From positions 62,001 to 126,000 of the forward strand of contig NZ_ATVO01000010.1 of the NCBI RefSeq assembly GCF_000420765.1: 64,000 nucleotides of DNA, in the 5' to 3' direction. This DNA is from Sandarakinorhabdus limnophila DSM 17366. Its GTDB lineage: Bacteria; Pseudomonadota; Alphaproteobacteria; Sphingomonadales; Sphingomonadaceae. Shown piece by piece: positions 34,670 through 47,700 of the stretch (its first letter is position 1; each line of letters starts with the position of its first letter). The position numbers and the translations under genes are program-made. The notes beneath the pieces were generated by a model. That model saw only the letters and a list, made by a program, of their open reading frames with translations, made no database searches and was not told the DNA's origin.

Positions 34670-37600
34670 CTACTTCACCCGGTCCAGCGGCTTAAGCCCT
34701 GCGGCCTGCAGTGCGGCATTGACGGATGGCAATTCGGTCAATGCCGTTTCCAGCGCCTGCAACTGCCGCGCCAGCTGGCCCGACAGATCGGCAAACACCG
34801 CCTGCGCGCCATCGGTGGGCGCCGCATCTGCGCTGTCGATCACGCCGATCAGGCCGGCCAGCTTGTCGTTCAGCTTGATAGGATAGTTCAGCGGGTCCTG
34901 CCGGCTCTGGTTCGTCACCTGGTAGATCTCGGCTTCCACCGCCGCCAGCTTCGCCAGCAGCGCGGTTACCGGTGCCGGCAGCGGTTTGGCCTTGGCCTGC
35001 GCTTCGGCCTGTGCCCGCAAGCTGCGCACCAGCAGCACGGCCTTGTTGGCCTCTGTCACCTTGGCGGTGACGGCCTGGGCCAGATCATAGCGCGCCTTCA
35101 GATCAGCGTCGCTCACGCCCGTCACGCGCGGATCGCGCGTGATGGCAAAGCCTTGCTCCTGTTGCTTGCCATCGGTAATCAGCTGCGCCTTGTAGGCACC
35201 GGGCAGCGCCAGCACACCGCGGTTGCGGCTGGTCCACAGGATCATGCCGTCGAAATCGGTGAAGCCGGGATGGCGCATGTTCCAGGTGAAGCGGTTCATG
35301 CCCGGCTGCATCGCGGCTGTCGGCGGCCCCTTGGGCGCGTCGCCGCCGTCCTCATCATCGCCGCCGGCTGGCTTCTCGTCCTTCTTGGGGTCTTCGGTCT
35401 TGCCTTCGAAGCGTTGGATCAAGGCGCCATCAGGCCCGTAGATCGCGATACCCAGCGATTTGGGCGCGGCCTTCAGATAATAATCGATGGCAACGCCGGC
35501 ATCGACTGCGCGCACCGCCGGCGCCGGCGCAAACAGCCGGGTTTCCGGCGTGGCAGCGGCCTGCACCTGGCGCAGCACGTCGATGTTATCCATCACCCAG
35601 AAACTGCGGCCGTGCGTGGAGATCACCAGATCATGATCGGTCACCGCCAAATCCGAAACCTGCACCACGGGCAGATTGGCCTGCAGTTTGTGCCAGGCGC
35701 TGCCGCCATCAAAGCTGGCCCACACCCCGCGTTCGGTGCCGAGATAGAGCAGGCCGGGGCGCTTTACATCCTCCCGGATCGATCGCGCCATTTCGTCGGC
35801 AGGCAGGCCGGTGGCAATTTCCACCCACGTCTTGCCATAATCGCTGGTCTTCCAGGCGATGGGCTTGAAATCATCCAACAGGAAGCGATGGCCAACCACA
35901 TAGGCGGTACCGGGGCTGTGGGGGCTGTCTTCCACGGTGGTGATCTTGGTGAATTTCGGGAGCTTGGGCGGGGTGATGTTGGCCCAGTTGGCGCCGCCAT
36001 CGCGGGTGATGTGCACCAGACCATCGTCAGACCCGGCCCAGATCACGCCCTTCTCCAGCCGCGACGGGGCGAGCGCAAACACGGTGGCATAGGTTTCCAC
36101 CCCAGTCTGATCGCGCGTGATCGGACCGCCCGATGGGCCCAGCGTGGCAGGATCATGCGCGGTCAGATCCGGGCTGATCTTTTCCCAGCTCTGACCTTCA
36201 TTGCGGCTCTTCCAGACATGCTGCGAGGTGACATAGAGCGTGCCGGCATCATGCGGATCGAACAGGATCGGGAAGGTCCACTGGAAGCGCTCGGCAATGT
36301 CGCTGGCCGACGCGCCCATGGGATTGTCCGGCCGAACGGTGATGGTGCGGCTCTGTCCGGTGCGATGGTCGTAACGGGTGAGCAGGCCGCCATAGCTGCC
36401 GGCATAATAGATATCGGGATTGCGCGGATCGGGCGCCACATAGCCGCTCTCGCCGCCACCCACGGCGATACCATAGAGGCCGCCCAGCACATTCTGGTTG
36501 CCCCAGCCGCGCGACGGCACGCAGATGGTCGAATTGTCCTGCTGGCCGCCGCAGGCATAATAAGGTTTGTGGGCGGTCAGGCTGAGACGGTAAATCTGCG
36601 CCGTCGGGAAATTCTGCTTTGTCCAACTGGTGCCGCCGTTCACGGACACATTGGCGCCGCCATCATTGGCCTGCACCATGCGGTTGTTGTCGTCAGCCGC
36701 GATCCACAGATCATGGTTGTCGCCGTGCGGCACGCGGATCTTCTTGGGGAAGGTCTTGCCGCCGTCATCGGAGCGGTGGAAATTGACGTTGAGCACATAG
36801 ACGCGCTCCTTGTCCTTCGGGTCCGCCACGATGCGGGTATAGTAGAAGGCGCGCTGGCGCAGATCGCGGCTGTCGTTGCGCTTTTCCCAGGTCTTGCCGC
36901 CATCATTGCTGGCATAGACGCCGCCGGCCGCCTCATTCTCGATGATGGCGTACACGCGGTTGGGATCGACCGGTGACACGCTCACCCCGATCTTGCCGAG
37001 CAGGCCGTCCTTCGGCAGGCCGGGCGCCCGGCTGATCTCGGCCCAACTGGTGCCGCCATCAAGGCTCTTGAAAAGGCCGCTGCCCGGCCCGCCCGACGAC
37101 ATGCCCCACGGCTTGCGCCAGGCTTCCCACAGCGCTGCATATACCACATCGGGGTTCGAAGGATCGATGCTGATGTCCACGGCGCCGGTCTTGGCATCAC
37201 GATACAGCACCTTGCTCCACGTCTTGCCGCCGTCCTTTGTGCGAAACACGCCGCGATCGGGATTGTCAGCGCCATAATGGCCAAAGCCGCCGACAAACAC
37301 GGTGTCGCAATCCTTGGGGGCAATCCGCACGCGGCTGAAGTTGTGCACATCGGCCAGACCGATCTTCGCCCAAGTCTTGCCGCCGTCTGCGGTTTTCCAC
37401 ACACCATTGCCGGGCAGCACATTGCCGCGCAGCTGGCTTTCGCCGGTGGTTGCATAAACGATATCGGGATTGGCCTCACACACCGCCACCCCGCCAAAGG
37501 CCGCGGTGTCGGTCTTGCCGTCGGTCATCGGCTGCCAGCTGGTGCCGCCGTCGGTCGTCTTCCACAGGCCGCCGCCGGCTGCGGCAAACCAGTATTCGTT

Positions 37601-37789
37601 AGGACGTTTGACGCTGCCGATGGCCGAAATGGAACGGCCACCGCGCGCCGGTCCGATGTTGCGCCATTTCAGGCCGGTGAAATAGGCTTCCACCCCAGGC
37701 GGCGTGGTCGGCTTCGCCGCTTCTACCGCAAGGCCCTGCCCAGCCAACATCGCCGACAGGCTGGCAGCCATCATCCACACAGAACGCAT
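34670..37789 (-). CDS. Secreted BNR/sortilin-like beta-propeller protein
   Basis: A 1039-residue protein from ATG 37789 with GGGAGA six bases upstream. Signal peptide residues 1-25 (MRSVWMMAASLSAMLAGQGL). WRNIGPARGGRSISAIGSV opens the propeller. At least ten Asp-box/BNR motifs follow (KTTDGGTSW, KTADGGKTW, RTKDGGKTW, KSLDGGTSW, ASNDGGKTW, KTSDYGKTW). A Pro/Lys/Asp-rich insert lies near 820-850 (KTEDPKKDEKPAGGDDEDGG), and a C-terminal helical domain follows. Such proteins are often labelled glycosyl hydrolase or VPS10 domain, but catalytic function is unproven. It is paralogous to 41768-44740. Confidence 0.85.
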   Translation of the reverse strand: MRSVWMMAASLSAMLAGQGLAVEAAKPTTPPGVEAYFTGLKWRNIGPARGGRSISAIGSVKRPNEYWFAAAGGGLWKTTDGGTSWQPMTDGKTDTAAFGGVAVCEANPDIVYATTGESQLRGNVLPGNGVWKTADGGKTWAKIGLADVHNFSRVRIAPKDCDTVFVGGFGHYGADNPDRGVFRTKDGGKTWSKVLYRDAKTGAVDISIDPSNPDVVYAALWEAWRKPWGMSSGGPGSGLFKSLDGGTSWAEISRAPGLPKDGLLGKIGVSVSPVDPNRVYAIIENEAAGGVYASNDGGKTWEKRNDSRDLRQRAFYYTRIVADPKDKERVYVLNVNFHRSDDGGKTFPKKIRVPHGDNHDLWIAADDNNRMVQANDGGANVSVNGGTSWTKQNFPTAQIYRLSLTAHKPYYACGGQQDNSTICVPSRGWGNQNVLGGLYGIAVGGGESGYVAPDPRNPDIYYAGSYGGLLTRYDHRTGQSRTITVRPDNPMGASASDIAERFQWTFPILFDPHDAGTLYVTSQHVWKSRNEGQSWEKISPDLTAHDPATLGPSGGPITRDQTGVETYATVFALAPSRLEKGVIWAGSDDGLVHITRDGGANWANITPPKLPKFTKITTVEDSPHSPGTAYVVGHRFLLDDFKPIAWKTSDYGKTWVEIATGLPADEMARSIREDVKRPGLLYLGTERGVWASFDGGSAWHKLQANLPVVQVSDLAVTDHDLVISTHGRSFWVMDNIDVLRQVQAAATPETRLFAPAPAVRAVDAGVAIDYYLKAAPKSLGIAIYGPDGALIQRFEGKTEDPKKDEKPAGGDDEDGGDAPKGPPTAAMQPGMNRFTWNMRHPGFTDFDGMILWTSRNRGVLALPGAYKAQLITDGKQQEQGFAITRDPRVTGVSDADLKARYDLAQAVTAKVTEANKAVLLVRSLRAQAEAQAKAKPLPAPVTALLAKLAAVEAEIYQVTNQSRQDPLNYPIKLNDKLAGLIGVIDSADAAPTDGAQAVFADLSGQLARQLQALETALTELPSVNAALQAAGLKPLDRVK

Positions 37790-37856
37790 ATTCAGTCTCC
37801 CTTTTGCCGCCGTGTTAGCACCCGGGCAACAAGAGGCAATCGGCTTTGGCGAAAGC

Positions 37857-38294
37857 TCAACGGATAATGATGGCCGCAATCTCGTCGACCGGGTGGCCGG
37901 TCAGATCCTTGTCGATTTCGGCGACGATGCGGGCGCTCACCTCCCGACTGTAGTGGCGGCGCAGTTCAGCCAGCGTGCGCGGCGGTGCCACGATCACGAT
38001 TTCGGCCCCGTCGTCACCCCCTGCACGGCGGGCAAGCAAGCCGGCAGCTTCGGCTGCAAAACGATCCTCGGCTTGCTGGTGCCAATCGGTCTGTTCCATC
38101 GCGCTTGGCGTTCCGCTTGCACTGGAAAAGGCCCGGCCCGGCTGATCGCTGCCCAGATCGCGGGTCGGCGCACCGCTGCGTTCGGCGCTTGCTTCCACTT
38201 TCAGAACTGGATTGCGAAAATCTCCGCTGTTGCGGAGCAGCAGATATTTCTGGCCGTCAACAACCAGAACCAGAGCATCGTGGTGCAGGTTCAT
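37857..38294 (-). CDS. Host attachment protein family (AtsE-like)
   Basis: A 145-residue protein; ATG 38294 follows GGAGATGGGT. MNLHHDALVLVVDGQKYLLL, SAERSGAPTRDLGSDQPGRA and EDRFAAEAAGLLARRAG fit the pfam host-attachment family named from Agrobacterium. VIVAPPRTLAELRRHYS followed by KDLTGHPVDEIAAII completes an eRF1-like RNase-fold pattern. Its role outside Agrobacterium is unclear. No secretion signal. Confidence 0.8.
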   Translation of the reverse strand: MNLHHDALVLVVDGQKYLLLRNSGDFRNPVLKVEASAERSGAPTRDLGSDQPGRAFSSASGTPSAMEQTDWHQQAEDRFAAEAAGLLARRAGGDDGAEIVIVAPPRTLAELRRHYSREVSARIVAEIDKDLTGHPVDEIAAIIIR

Positions 38295-38381
38295 ACCCAT
38301 CTCCTCAAACAGAGTAACGGGCATATTACAGCGGCGATCGCTTCAATGCGCCAGCCGGGGTTTCCACGGATGCCGGCCTTT

Positions 38382-39164
38382 TCAGGCCAGCGCCAGCCAC
38401 AGGCTGTAGATGCTGCTGGCCACCAGCATCAGGCCCACCAAGACCAGCAAGCGGCCCGCGGGGACCCGGCTGGCAATGATGGCGCCCAGCGGTGCGGCCA
38501 GCAGCCCGCCAATCACCAGGCCGATCACGGCCGTGGAAAAGGCCTCCGGCCCCAGTTGGGTGACAAAGCTGACCGAAATCGCCATCGTCACCAAGAATTC
38601 GGCGGTGTTCACCGTGCCGATGGTGGTGCGCGGCGAAGCGCCCTGAATCAACAGGTTAGACGTGACGATCGGCCCCCAACCGCCGCCGCCCGCCGCATCC
38701 AGAAAACCGCCCACGAGGCCCAATGGTGGCACCAGGCGCGGCGCGCGGCGGGGCGGCCCATGGTCCAGCCGCCAAGCCCGCCACAGCAGATAGACGCCAA
38801 TGCCGGCCAGATAGGCCATCACGAACGGCCGCGCGAGACTGGCATCAATATTGGAGAGAACATAGGCGCCGGCCGCCCCGCCGATCATGCCCGGTATCGC
38901 CAGCCGCGCCAGCAGACCCCAATCGACATTGCGATAGATGATGTGGCTGATCGCCGAAGCCGCCGTGGTGAAACATTCGACCAGATGCACATTGGCCGAA
39001 GCCCGCGCCGGCGCCAGCCCCACCATGCCAACCAGCATCAGATTGGTGATCAGGCCAAAGGCCATGCCCAGCGCGCCATCAATCAGCTGCGCCAGGAAGC
39101 CGACCGCAATGAAGGGCAGCAGAGCCTGCACGAATTCGATGGAAAGATCGGGCAATGCCGTCAT
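38382..39164 (-). CDS. TauE/SafE-family sulfite exporter-like permease
   Basis: A 260-residue protein from ATG 39164; a TTG three codons earlier is possible. It has seven to eight TM segments; FIAVGFLAQLIDGALGMAFG is the first TauE repeat and GLVGGFLDAAGGGGWGPIVT the second, the paired repeat typical of the family. It exports sulfite or organosulfur anions in some members; substrate here is unknown. The stop codon lies within a small GGCC hairpin. Confidence 0.87.
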   Translation of the reverse strand: MTALPDLSIEFVQALLPFIAVGFLAQLIDGALGMAFGLITNLMLVGMVGLAPARASANVHLVECFTTAASAISHIIYRNVDWGLLARLAIPGMIGGAAGAYVLSNIDASLARPFVMAYLAGIGVYLLWRAWRLDHGPPRRAPRLVPPLGLVGGFLDAAGGGGWGPIVTSNLLIQGASPRTTIGTVNTAEFLVTMAISVSFVTQLGPEAFSTAVIGLVIGGLLAAPLGAIIASRVPAGRLLVLVGLMLVASSIYSLWLALA

Positions 39165-39299
39165 GCCGGGCAAAATCCCTGGCTGATATTGTGCATGGTC
39201 GATCCCTTCCGTCCGCCAGGGGAGTTACAGCACTGGTAACAGGTGATTTCGGTGCGGCAAACCACCGGAGCCGGCCGAAACACGGGGTTTGCGGCAATC

Positions 39300-41500
<2,201 letters not shown>

Positions 41501-41767
41501 CGGCCCCGGGATTGGGATTGGGACTGGACGGCATGCCAGCGTGTCTTTCCTTGGGTTCCAAGCCACACACGATGTTTGATGGACCTTTGGACATCAACAA
41601 ATCAAGATCAGTGGCCCGATTTTCCAGCGCTGACTATGACGTCTGGCAACGGCAGGGCAACAGGCGATTGGCCCAAAGCGCCCGCGCTTGCCAATCCCCG
41701 CCGCATCGGCTTGAGTCAGAAGCACACACGCGGCCGGACCATTGCGGCGTTCGGCAGGGAGCAGGGG

Positions 41768-44740
41768 ATGAAGATGAAGCAGTTATTGTTCCGGGCCGTT
41801 CTTCTGGCCAGCCTTGCCGCCCTGCCCGCACCTGTTGCCGCGCAGGTACAGGATCCCGCACAATGGTCGGGGCTGCATTATCGCCAGGTGGGCCCGTGGC
41901 GCGGCGGGCGGGTGACAGCGGTCGCCGGTGTGCCCTCGCAGCCCGACACCTTCTACATGGGCACCACCGGCGGCGGCGTGTGGAAATCCACGGATTCGGG
42001 CAATAGCTGGACCAACACCAGCGATGGCCAGATCGGTGTCGCCTCCATGGGCGCGGTGGCGGTGGCCGACAGCAATCCCCAGATCGTCTATGCCGGCAGC
42101 GGCTCGTCGAAGATCCGCAGCAACGTCTCGATCGGGCGCGGCATCTGGAAATCGGTGGACGGCGCCAAGACGTGGGCGTTCATGGGCCTGCGCGACGTTG
42201 GCCAGATTTCGACCATCCGCATCAACCCGGCCAACCCTGATGAAGTGTTCGTGGCCAGCACCGGCAACCCCTTTGCCTATGGAAAGGATCGCGGCGTCTA
42301 TCGCACCCGCGACGGCGGCAAGACGTGGACCAAGGTTCTTTTCATCAACGAGACGCTGGGCGCCGCCGATCTGGAGATGGCGTCCGACGATCCGAAAACC
42401 CTTTATGCCGCCATGTGGCACGGCATCCGCCGGCCGTGGACCATCACCTCGGGCAGCAAGGATGGTGGCCTCTACAAGTCCGTGGACGGCGGCGATACGT
42501 GGACAAAGCTGGCCGGCGGCCTGCCCACTGGCTTGTTCGGCAGAGCCAATATCGGCGTGTCCGCCGCCGCGCCGAACCGGCTCTATGCTTTGATCGAAGC
42601 CAAGCCGGGCGCCGGCCTTTATCGTTCCGAGGATCGCGGCCTTACATGGGCGCTGGTTAATGGCGACGGCAAGCTGACGACGCGGCCATTTTACTACACG
42701 ACGCTGGGCGTGGACCCGAACAATGCCGAACAAGTGTTTGTCGGCAACGAGGATTGGTTCCGCTCCACCGATGGCGGCAAGACGTTCAAGGACGAGCCCA
42801 CCCCGCACGGCGACAACCACGATGTGTGGATCAACCCGAAGAACAGCAATCTGATCGTGCAGGCCAATGATGGCGGCGCCAATGTCTCGCGCGATGGCGG
42901 CCGCACCTGGACGGTGCAATCCAACCAGCCGACGGCTGAAATCTATCAGGTCGCAGTGGACAACCAGTTTCCCTATCGCCTCTATGGCGCGCAGCAGGAC
43001 AATTCGACGGTTATCCTGCCGTCGCAGCCGACGGGCAACGGCCAAGCCTATATGGAAGGGCCGGGCTGCGAAACCGGGCCGATCATCCCCAAGATCGATG
43101 ATCCGCTGATGGTGTGGGCCGGCTGCAAGGGCCAGTTCAGCCGGCTCGATCTGCGCACCAACCGCAACGAGCAGCAATACTGGATCGGGAGCGAATCGCT
43201 CTATGGGGCGAACCCCAAGGATCTGCGCTTCCGCTTCCAGCGCGTCGCGCCGCTGGAAGTGTCCCCGGTTGAGCCCAACACCGTCTATTACGGCTCCCAG
43301 CACGTGCACCGGTCGAAGGACGGCGGCGTCAATTGGGAGGTGATCAGCCCTGATCTCACCGCCAATCCGCCGGAAGGCCGGATGGCGTCGGGCGATCCGA
43401 TCACCATCGATGCGACCGGCGAGGAAGTTTATTCCACCGTCTATGCCATCCGCGAAAGCGCGGTGCAGCCGGGCTTGATCTGGGCCGGGTCGAACGATGG
43501 CCTGATCCACGTCACCCGCGATGGCGGCAAGACCTGGGTGAACGTCACGCCCAAGGGCCTGCCGCCGGGCGGGCGGGTGCAGAATATCGATCCCGGCGTG
43601 CGCTCTGCCGGCACGGCCTATGTGGCCTATCACCGTTATCTGCTCGGCGATTTCAGCCCCCACGCCTATCGCACCGATGATTATGGCAAGACGTGGGTGA
43701 GGATCACCACGGGCATTGCCGCCGATGAACCGGTGCGCGTGGTGCGCGAAGACCCGGTGCGGCCGGGGCTGCTCTACGCCGGCACCGAATTCGGCATGCA
43801 TGTCTCGTTCGACCGCGGCGCGCATTGGCAGAGCTTCCAGATCGATCTGCCGGCCACCCCCATAACCGATATCCGCCTGGCGCACGGCGATCTGGTGCTG
43901 TCGACGCAGGGGCGCGGTTTCTACATTCTCGACAATATCGATGTGCTGCGCCAGTTGCAGGGAACGACGATCACCGCGCCGCAGCTGCTGAAGCCGGTCA
44001 CCGCCGTGCGCGTGTCGCCATCGGCCGATTATGGCACCGATCCCGGCCAAGGCCCCGAATATCGCCCGCCCGGCGCGATGATCGATTATGTGCTGCCAGC
44101 CGGGACAACGGCGGTTTCCTTGAGCATCGTGGATGCCAGCGGTACGGAACTGCGCCGCTTCTCCAGCGACAGCCCGGCCGCGCGGGCGGCGCGGGGCTAT
44201 CGTTACCGGCCGGTGTGGCAGACCAAGCTGGATGCCACGCCCGGCATGCACCGCCTGATCTGGGATCTGCGCCGCGGCAATGATCGCGGCCCGCTGGTAC
44301 CGCCAGGCGACTATACAGTGGTGATGACGGCCGGCAGCACGACGACGCGCCAGCCGCTGACCGTGGTGGCCGATCCGCGCGTGCTGGCCAGCGGCGTCAC
44401 CAACGCCGATCTGGAGGCGCAATATCAGCATAATCTGCGCGTCGGGAAACTGGCGGCCGATACCGGCGCAGCCGCCACCCGCCTGCGCGCCGCGCTGAAG
44501 GACACGACTGATCCGGCGAAGCTGGCCGCGCTGAACCGCATTGCCGCCCGCCTGCTCACGCCGCCCGTGCGTTACAGCCCGCCCGGGCTCGACACGCATG
44601 TGCGCTATCTGGCCAGCCAAACGGCGGATTTCGATGGCAAGATCGGCAACCATCCCACGGAGCGGTACGCCGAACTGCGCGCCGCCATCGATGCCATCGT
44701 GAAGGAGCTCGACGTGGCGCTGGGGCCGGCCAGGGGTTGA
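41768..44740 (+). CDS. Secreted BNR/sortilin-like beta-propeller protein
   Basis: A 990-residue protein; ATG 41768 has GGGAG six bases upstream. Signal peptide residues 1-25 (MKMKQLLFRAVLLASLAALP, cleaved near VAAQV). It opens with HYRQVGPWRGGRVTAVAGVP and carries Asp-boxes KSTDSGNSW, KSVDGAKTW, RTRDGGKTW, KSVDGGDTW, RSEDRGLTW, HRSKDGGVNW, HVTRDGGKTW. The C-terminal region (MIDYVLPAGTTAVSLSIVDA, MHRLIWDLRRGNDRGPLVPP) is an Ig-like module shared with the paralogue at 34670. Probably periplasmic or extracellular; function unknown. Confidence 0.85.
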   Translation: MKMKQLLFRAVLLASLAALPAPVAAQVQDPAQWSGLHYRQVGPWRGGRVTAVAGVPSQPDTFYMGTTGGGVWKSTDSGNSWTNTSDGQIGVASMGAVAVADSNPQIVYAGSGSSKIRSNVSIGRGIWKSVDGAKTWAFMGLRDVGQISTIRINPANPDEVFVASTGNPFAYGKDRGVYRTRDGGKTWTKVLFINETLGAADLEMASDDPKTLYAAMWHGIRRPWTITSGSKDGGLYKSVDGGDTWTKLAGGLPTGLFGRANIGVSAAAPNRLYALIEAKPGAGLYRSEDRGLTWALVNGDGKLTTRPFYYTTLGVDPNNAEQVFVGNEDWFRSTDGGKTFKDEPTPHGDNHDVWINPKNSNLIVQANDGGANVSRDGGRTWTVQSNQPTAEIYQVAVDNQFPYRLYGAQQDNSTVILPSQPTGNGQAYMEGPGCETGPIIPKIDDPLMVWAGCKGQFSRLDLRTNRNEQQYWIGSESLYGANPKDLRFRFQRVAPLEVSPVEPNTVYYGSQHVHRSKDGGVNWEVISPDLTANPPEGRMASGDPITIDATGEEVYSTVYAIRESAVQPGLIWAGSNDGLIHVTRDGGKTWVNVTPKGLPPGGRVQNIDPGVRSAGTAYVAYHRYLLGDFSPHAYRTDDYGKTWVRITTGIAADEPVRVVREDPVRPGLLYAGTEFGMHVSFDRGAHWQSFQIDLPATPITDIRLAHGDLVLSTQGRGFYILDNIDVLRQLQGTTITAPQLLKPVTAVRVSPSADYGTDPGQGPEYRPPGAMIDYVLPAGTTAVSLSIVDASGTELRRFSSDSPAARAARGYRYRPVWQTKLDATPGMHRLIWDLRRGNDRGPLVPPGDYTVVMTAGSTTTRQPLTVVADPRVLASGVTNADLEAQYQHNLRVGKLAADTGAAATRLRAALKDTTDPAKLAALNRIAARLLTPPVRYSPPGLDTHVRYLASQTADFDGKIGNHPTERYAELRAAIDAIVKELDVALGPARG

Positions 44741-44788
44741 GGCAAACCCGCTGTTGTGCGCCGGGCGGCTTTGGGGGATATCGCGGCC

Positions 44789-47700
44789 ATGACTGGCCCT
44801 GCCCCCTTTGCTGCCTTCGCCCCTGCCCTGTCTCCCGCCACGCCGTTACGGCAACGCATATCCGCCGCCTGCCGCACGCCGGAGCCCGAGGCGGTCGCGG
44901 CCCTGCTGCCGCTGGCCGAACTGCCGGCCGCCTTGCGCCCGAGCGTGGCCGCCACGGCTCGCGCGCTCGTCACAGCCTTGCGTGCCAAGGGCCAGCAGGG
45001 CGGCGTGGAAGGCCTGGTGAAGGAATATTCGCTGTCCAGCCAGGAAGGCGTGGCGTTGATGTGCCTGGCCGAAGCCCTGCTGCGCATTCCGGACAATGAA
45101 ACCCGCGACGCGCTGATCCGCGACAAGATCGCCGGCGGCGACTGGCAGGCGCATCTGGGCGACGGCAAGACGCTGTTTGTCAACGCCGCCACTTGGGGCC
45201 TGATGGTGACCGGCAAGCTGACAGCGAGCTTTGCCGAAACCGGGCTGGGCGCGGTTCTCACCCGGCTCATCGCGCGCGCCGGCGAACCGGTGATCCGCCG
45301 CGGCATCGACATGGCGATGCAGATGATGGGCGATCAGTTCGTTACCGGCGAAACCATCGAGGAAGCGCTGAAACGCGCCCGCCGGCTGGAAGCGCAGGGC
45401 TTTGCCTACAGTTATGACATGCTGGGCGAAGCCGCGACCACCATGGCCGATGCGAACCGCTATTTCGCCGATTATGAGCACGCCATCCACGCCATCGGCG
45501 CGGCGGCAGCCGGGCGCGGCCTGTATGATGGCCCCGGCATCTCGATCAAATTGTCGGCCCTGCACCCGCGCTATGCCCGCGCGCAACTTGACCGCGTGGT
45601 GGCCGAACTACTGCCGCGCGTGGCGGCGCTGGCCGAGTTTGCCAAGGGCTATGGCATCGGCTTCAACATCGATGCCGAAGAAGCCGACCGGCTGGAACTG
45701 TCGCTCGATCTGCTGGAAGCGCTGGCGTTGTCGCCGGTGCTGAAGGGCTGGGACGGCCTGGGTTTCGTGGTACAGGCCTATGGCAAGCGCTGCCCGTTGG
45801 TGATCGACTGGCTGATCGATCTGGCCCGCCGCAGCGGCCGGCGGATCATGGTGCGGCTGGTGAAAGGCGCTTATTGGGACAGCGAGATCAAGCGCGCCCA
45901 GGTGGATGGCCTCAGCGATTTCCCGGTGTTTACGCGCAAGCTGCACACCGATGTGTCTTACCTTGCCTGCGCCGCCAAACTGCTCGGCGCCCGCGATGCG
46001 GTGTTCCCGCAGTTCGCCACCCACAATGCCCACACGCTGGCCGCCATTCACACAATGGCCGGCCCGGATTTTGCCGTGGGCAGTTACGAATTCCAGTGCC
46101 TGCACGGCATGGGTGAGGCGCTGTATGAAGAGGTGGTGGGGCCGGACAAGCTGAACCGCCCGTGCCGCATCTATGCGCCGGTGGGCACCCACGAAACATT
46201 GCTGGCCTATCTGGTGCGGCGCCTGCTGGAAAACGGCGCCAACAGCAGCTTCGTCCACCGCATCTGGGATGAGGCTGTCTCCATTGAGGAACTGATTGCC
46301 GATCCGGTCGAGGAAGCCCGCGCACTGGGCGGCAGCCCGCACCCGGTCATCGCCCTGCCCGCCGCCATTTATGGCCAGCGGTGCAATTCGAGCGGGATCG
46401 ATCTCGCTAGCGAGCCGGCACTGGCCGCGCTTGCCGCGCGCCTGCAGGAAAGCGTGCAGCGGGACTGGACGGCAGCGCCGCTGATTCCGGGGCATATTTC
46501 CAGCGCCAGCCACGTGCCGGTGTGCAACCCGGCTGGCCGCAGCGATACCGTTGGCACGGTCGCATTTGCAACACTGGCCGATGTTGATCGGGCTGCCCAA
46601 TCTGCCGCGCAGGCAGTCCCGTCATGGTCCGCCGTTCCGGTCACCCAGCGCGCGGCGATGCTGGACGCGGCGGCTGACCGGCTGGAAGACGACATGCCGC
46701 TGCTGATGGGGCTGATCATTCGCGAAGCCGGCAAATCCGCCGCCAACGCCATTGCCGAAGTGCGCGAAGCGGTGGATTTCCTGCGCTACTATGCCGATCA
46801 GGCCCGCCAGACGCTCGACACCACCCACAACCCGCTCGGCCCGGTGCTGTGCATCAGCCCGTGGAATTTCCCGCTGGCCATCTTCATCGGCCAAGTCGCC
46901 GCGGCGCTGGTGGCGGGCAACGGTGTTATCGCCAAGCCGGCCGAAGAAACCCCGCTGATCGCCGCCGAAGCCGTGCGCATCCTGCACGCGGCCGGCGTGC
47001 CAGCCGAGGCGCTGCTGTTTATGCCCGGCGACGGCAGTATCGGCGCAGCATTGGTCGCGCGGCCGGAAATTGCCGGCGTGATGTTCACCGGCTCCACCGA
47101 AGTGGCCAAGCTGATACAGGCCGAACTGGCCCGCCATGGCGATCACCCGATCCCGCTGATCGCCGAAACCGGCGGCCAAAACGCGATGATCGTCGACAGT
47201 TCTGCCCTATCCGAACAGGTCACCGCCGATGTGATCGCGTCGGCGTTCGATTCTGCCGGCCAGCGCTGTTCGGCGTTGCGCATCCTGTGCCTTCAGGAGG
47301 ATATTGCCGACAAGCAATTGGCCATGCTCAAGGGTGCGCTCATTGAGCTGCGGTTGGGCAATCCTGATCGGCTGCGCATCGATATCGGGCCGGTGATCAC
47401 CGCCGAAGCGCAGGCCACCATCACCGCCCATATCGAACGCATGCGTGGCCTTGGTTGCCGCATCCACCAGCTGCCCCTGCCCGCCGAGGCCGCCCACGGC
47501 AGCTTCGTGCCACCCACCATCATCGAGATCGACAGCATCGCCCAGATCGGCCGCGAAGTGTTCGGGCCTGTCTTGCATGTCGTCCGTTTCCCGCGCGACG
47601 CCATGGCCGCGCTGGTCGATGCCATCAACGCCACCGGCTATGGCCTCACCTTCGGCCTGCACACGCGGCTGGATGAAACCATCGAAGCCGTCACAGCCAA

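Noticed and set aside
35153-36976. A 607-codon plus-strand frame opposite the first propeller protein.
   Set aside because: Mirror image of a well-supported gene; no domains or ribosome site.
38370-38400. GGCC...GGCC hairpin at the TauE stop as a terminator.
   Set aside because: Only a short stem containing the stop codon, with no T-run on the transcribed strand.
41783-44653. A very long open frame (956 codons) on the minus strand opposite the second propeller protein.
   Set aside because: His/Arg/Gly-rich antisense composition typical of high-GC shadow frames; the plus strand has signal peptide and repeated Asp-boxes.
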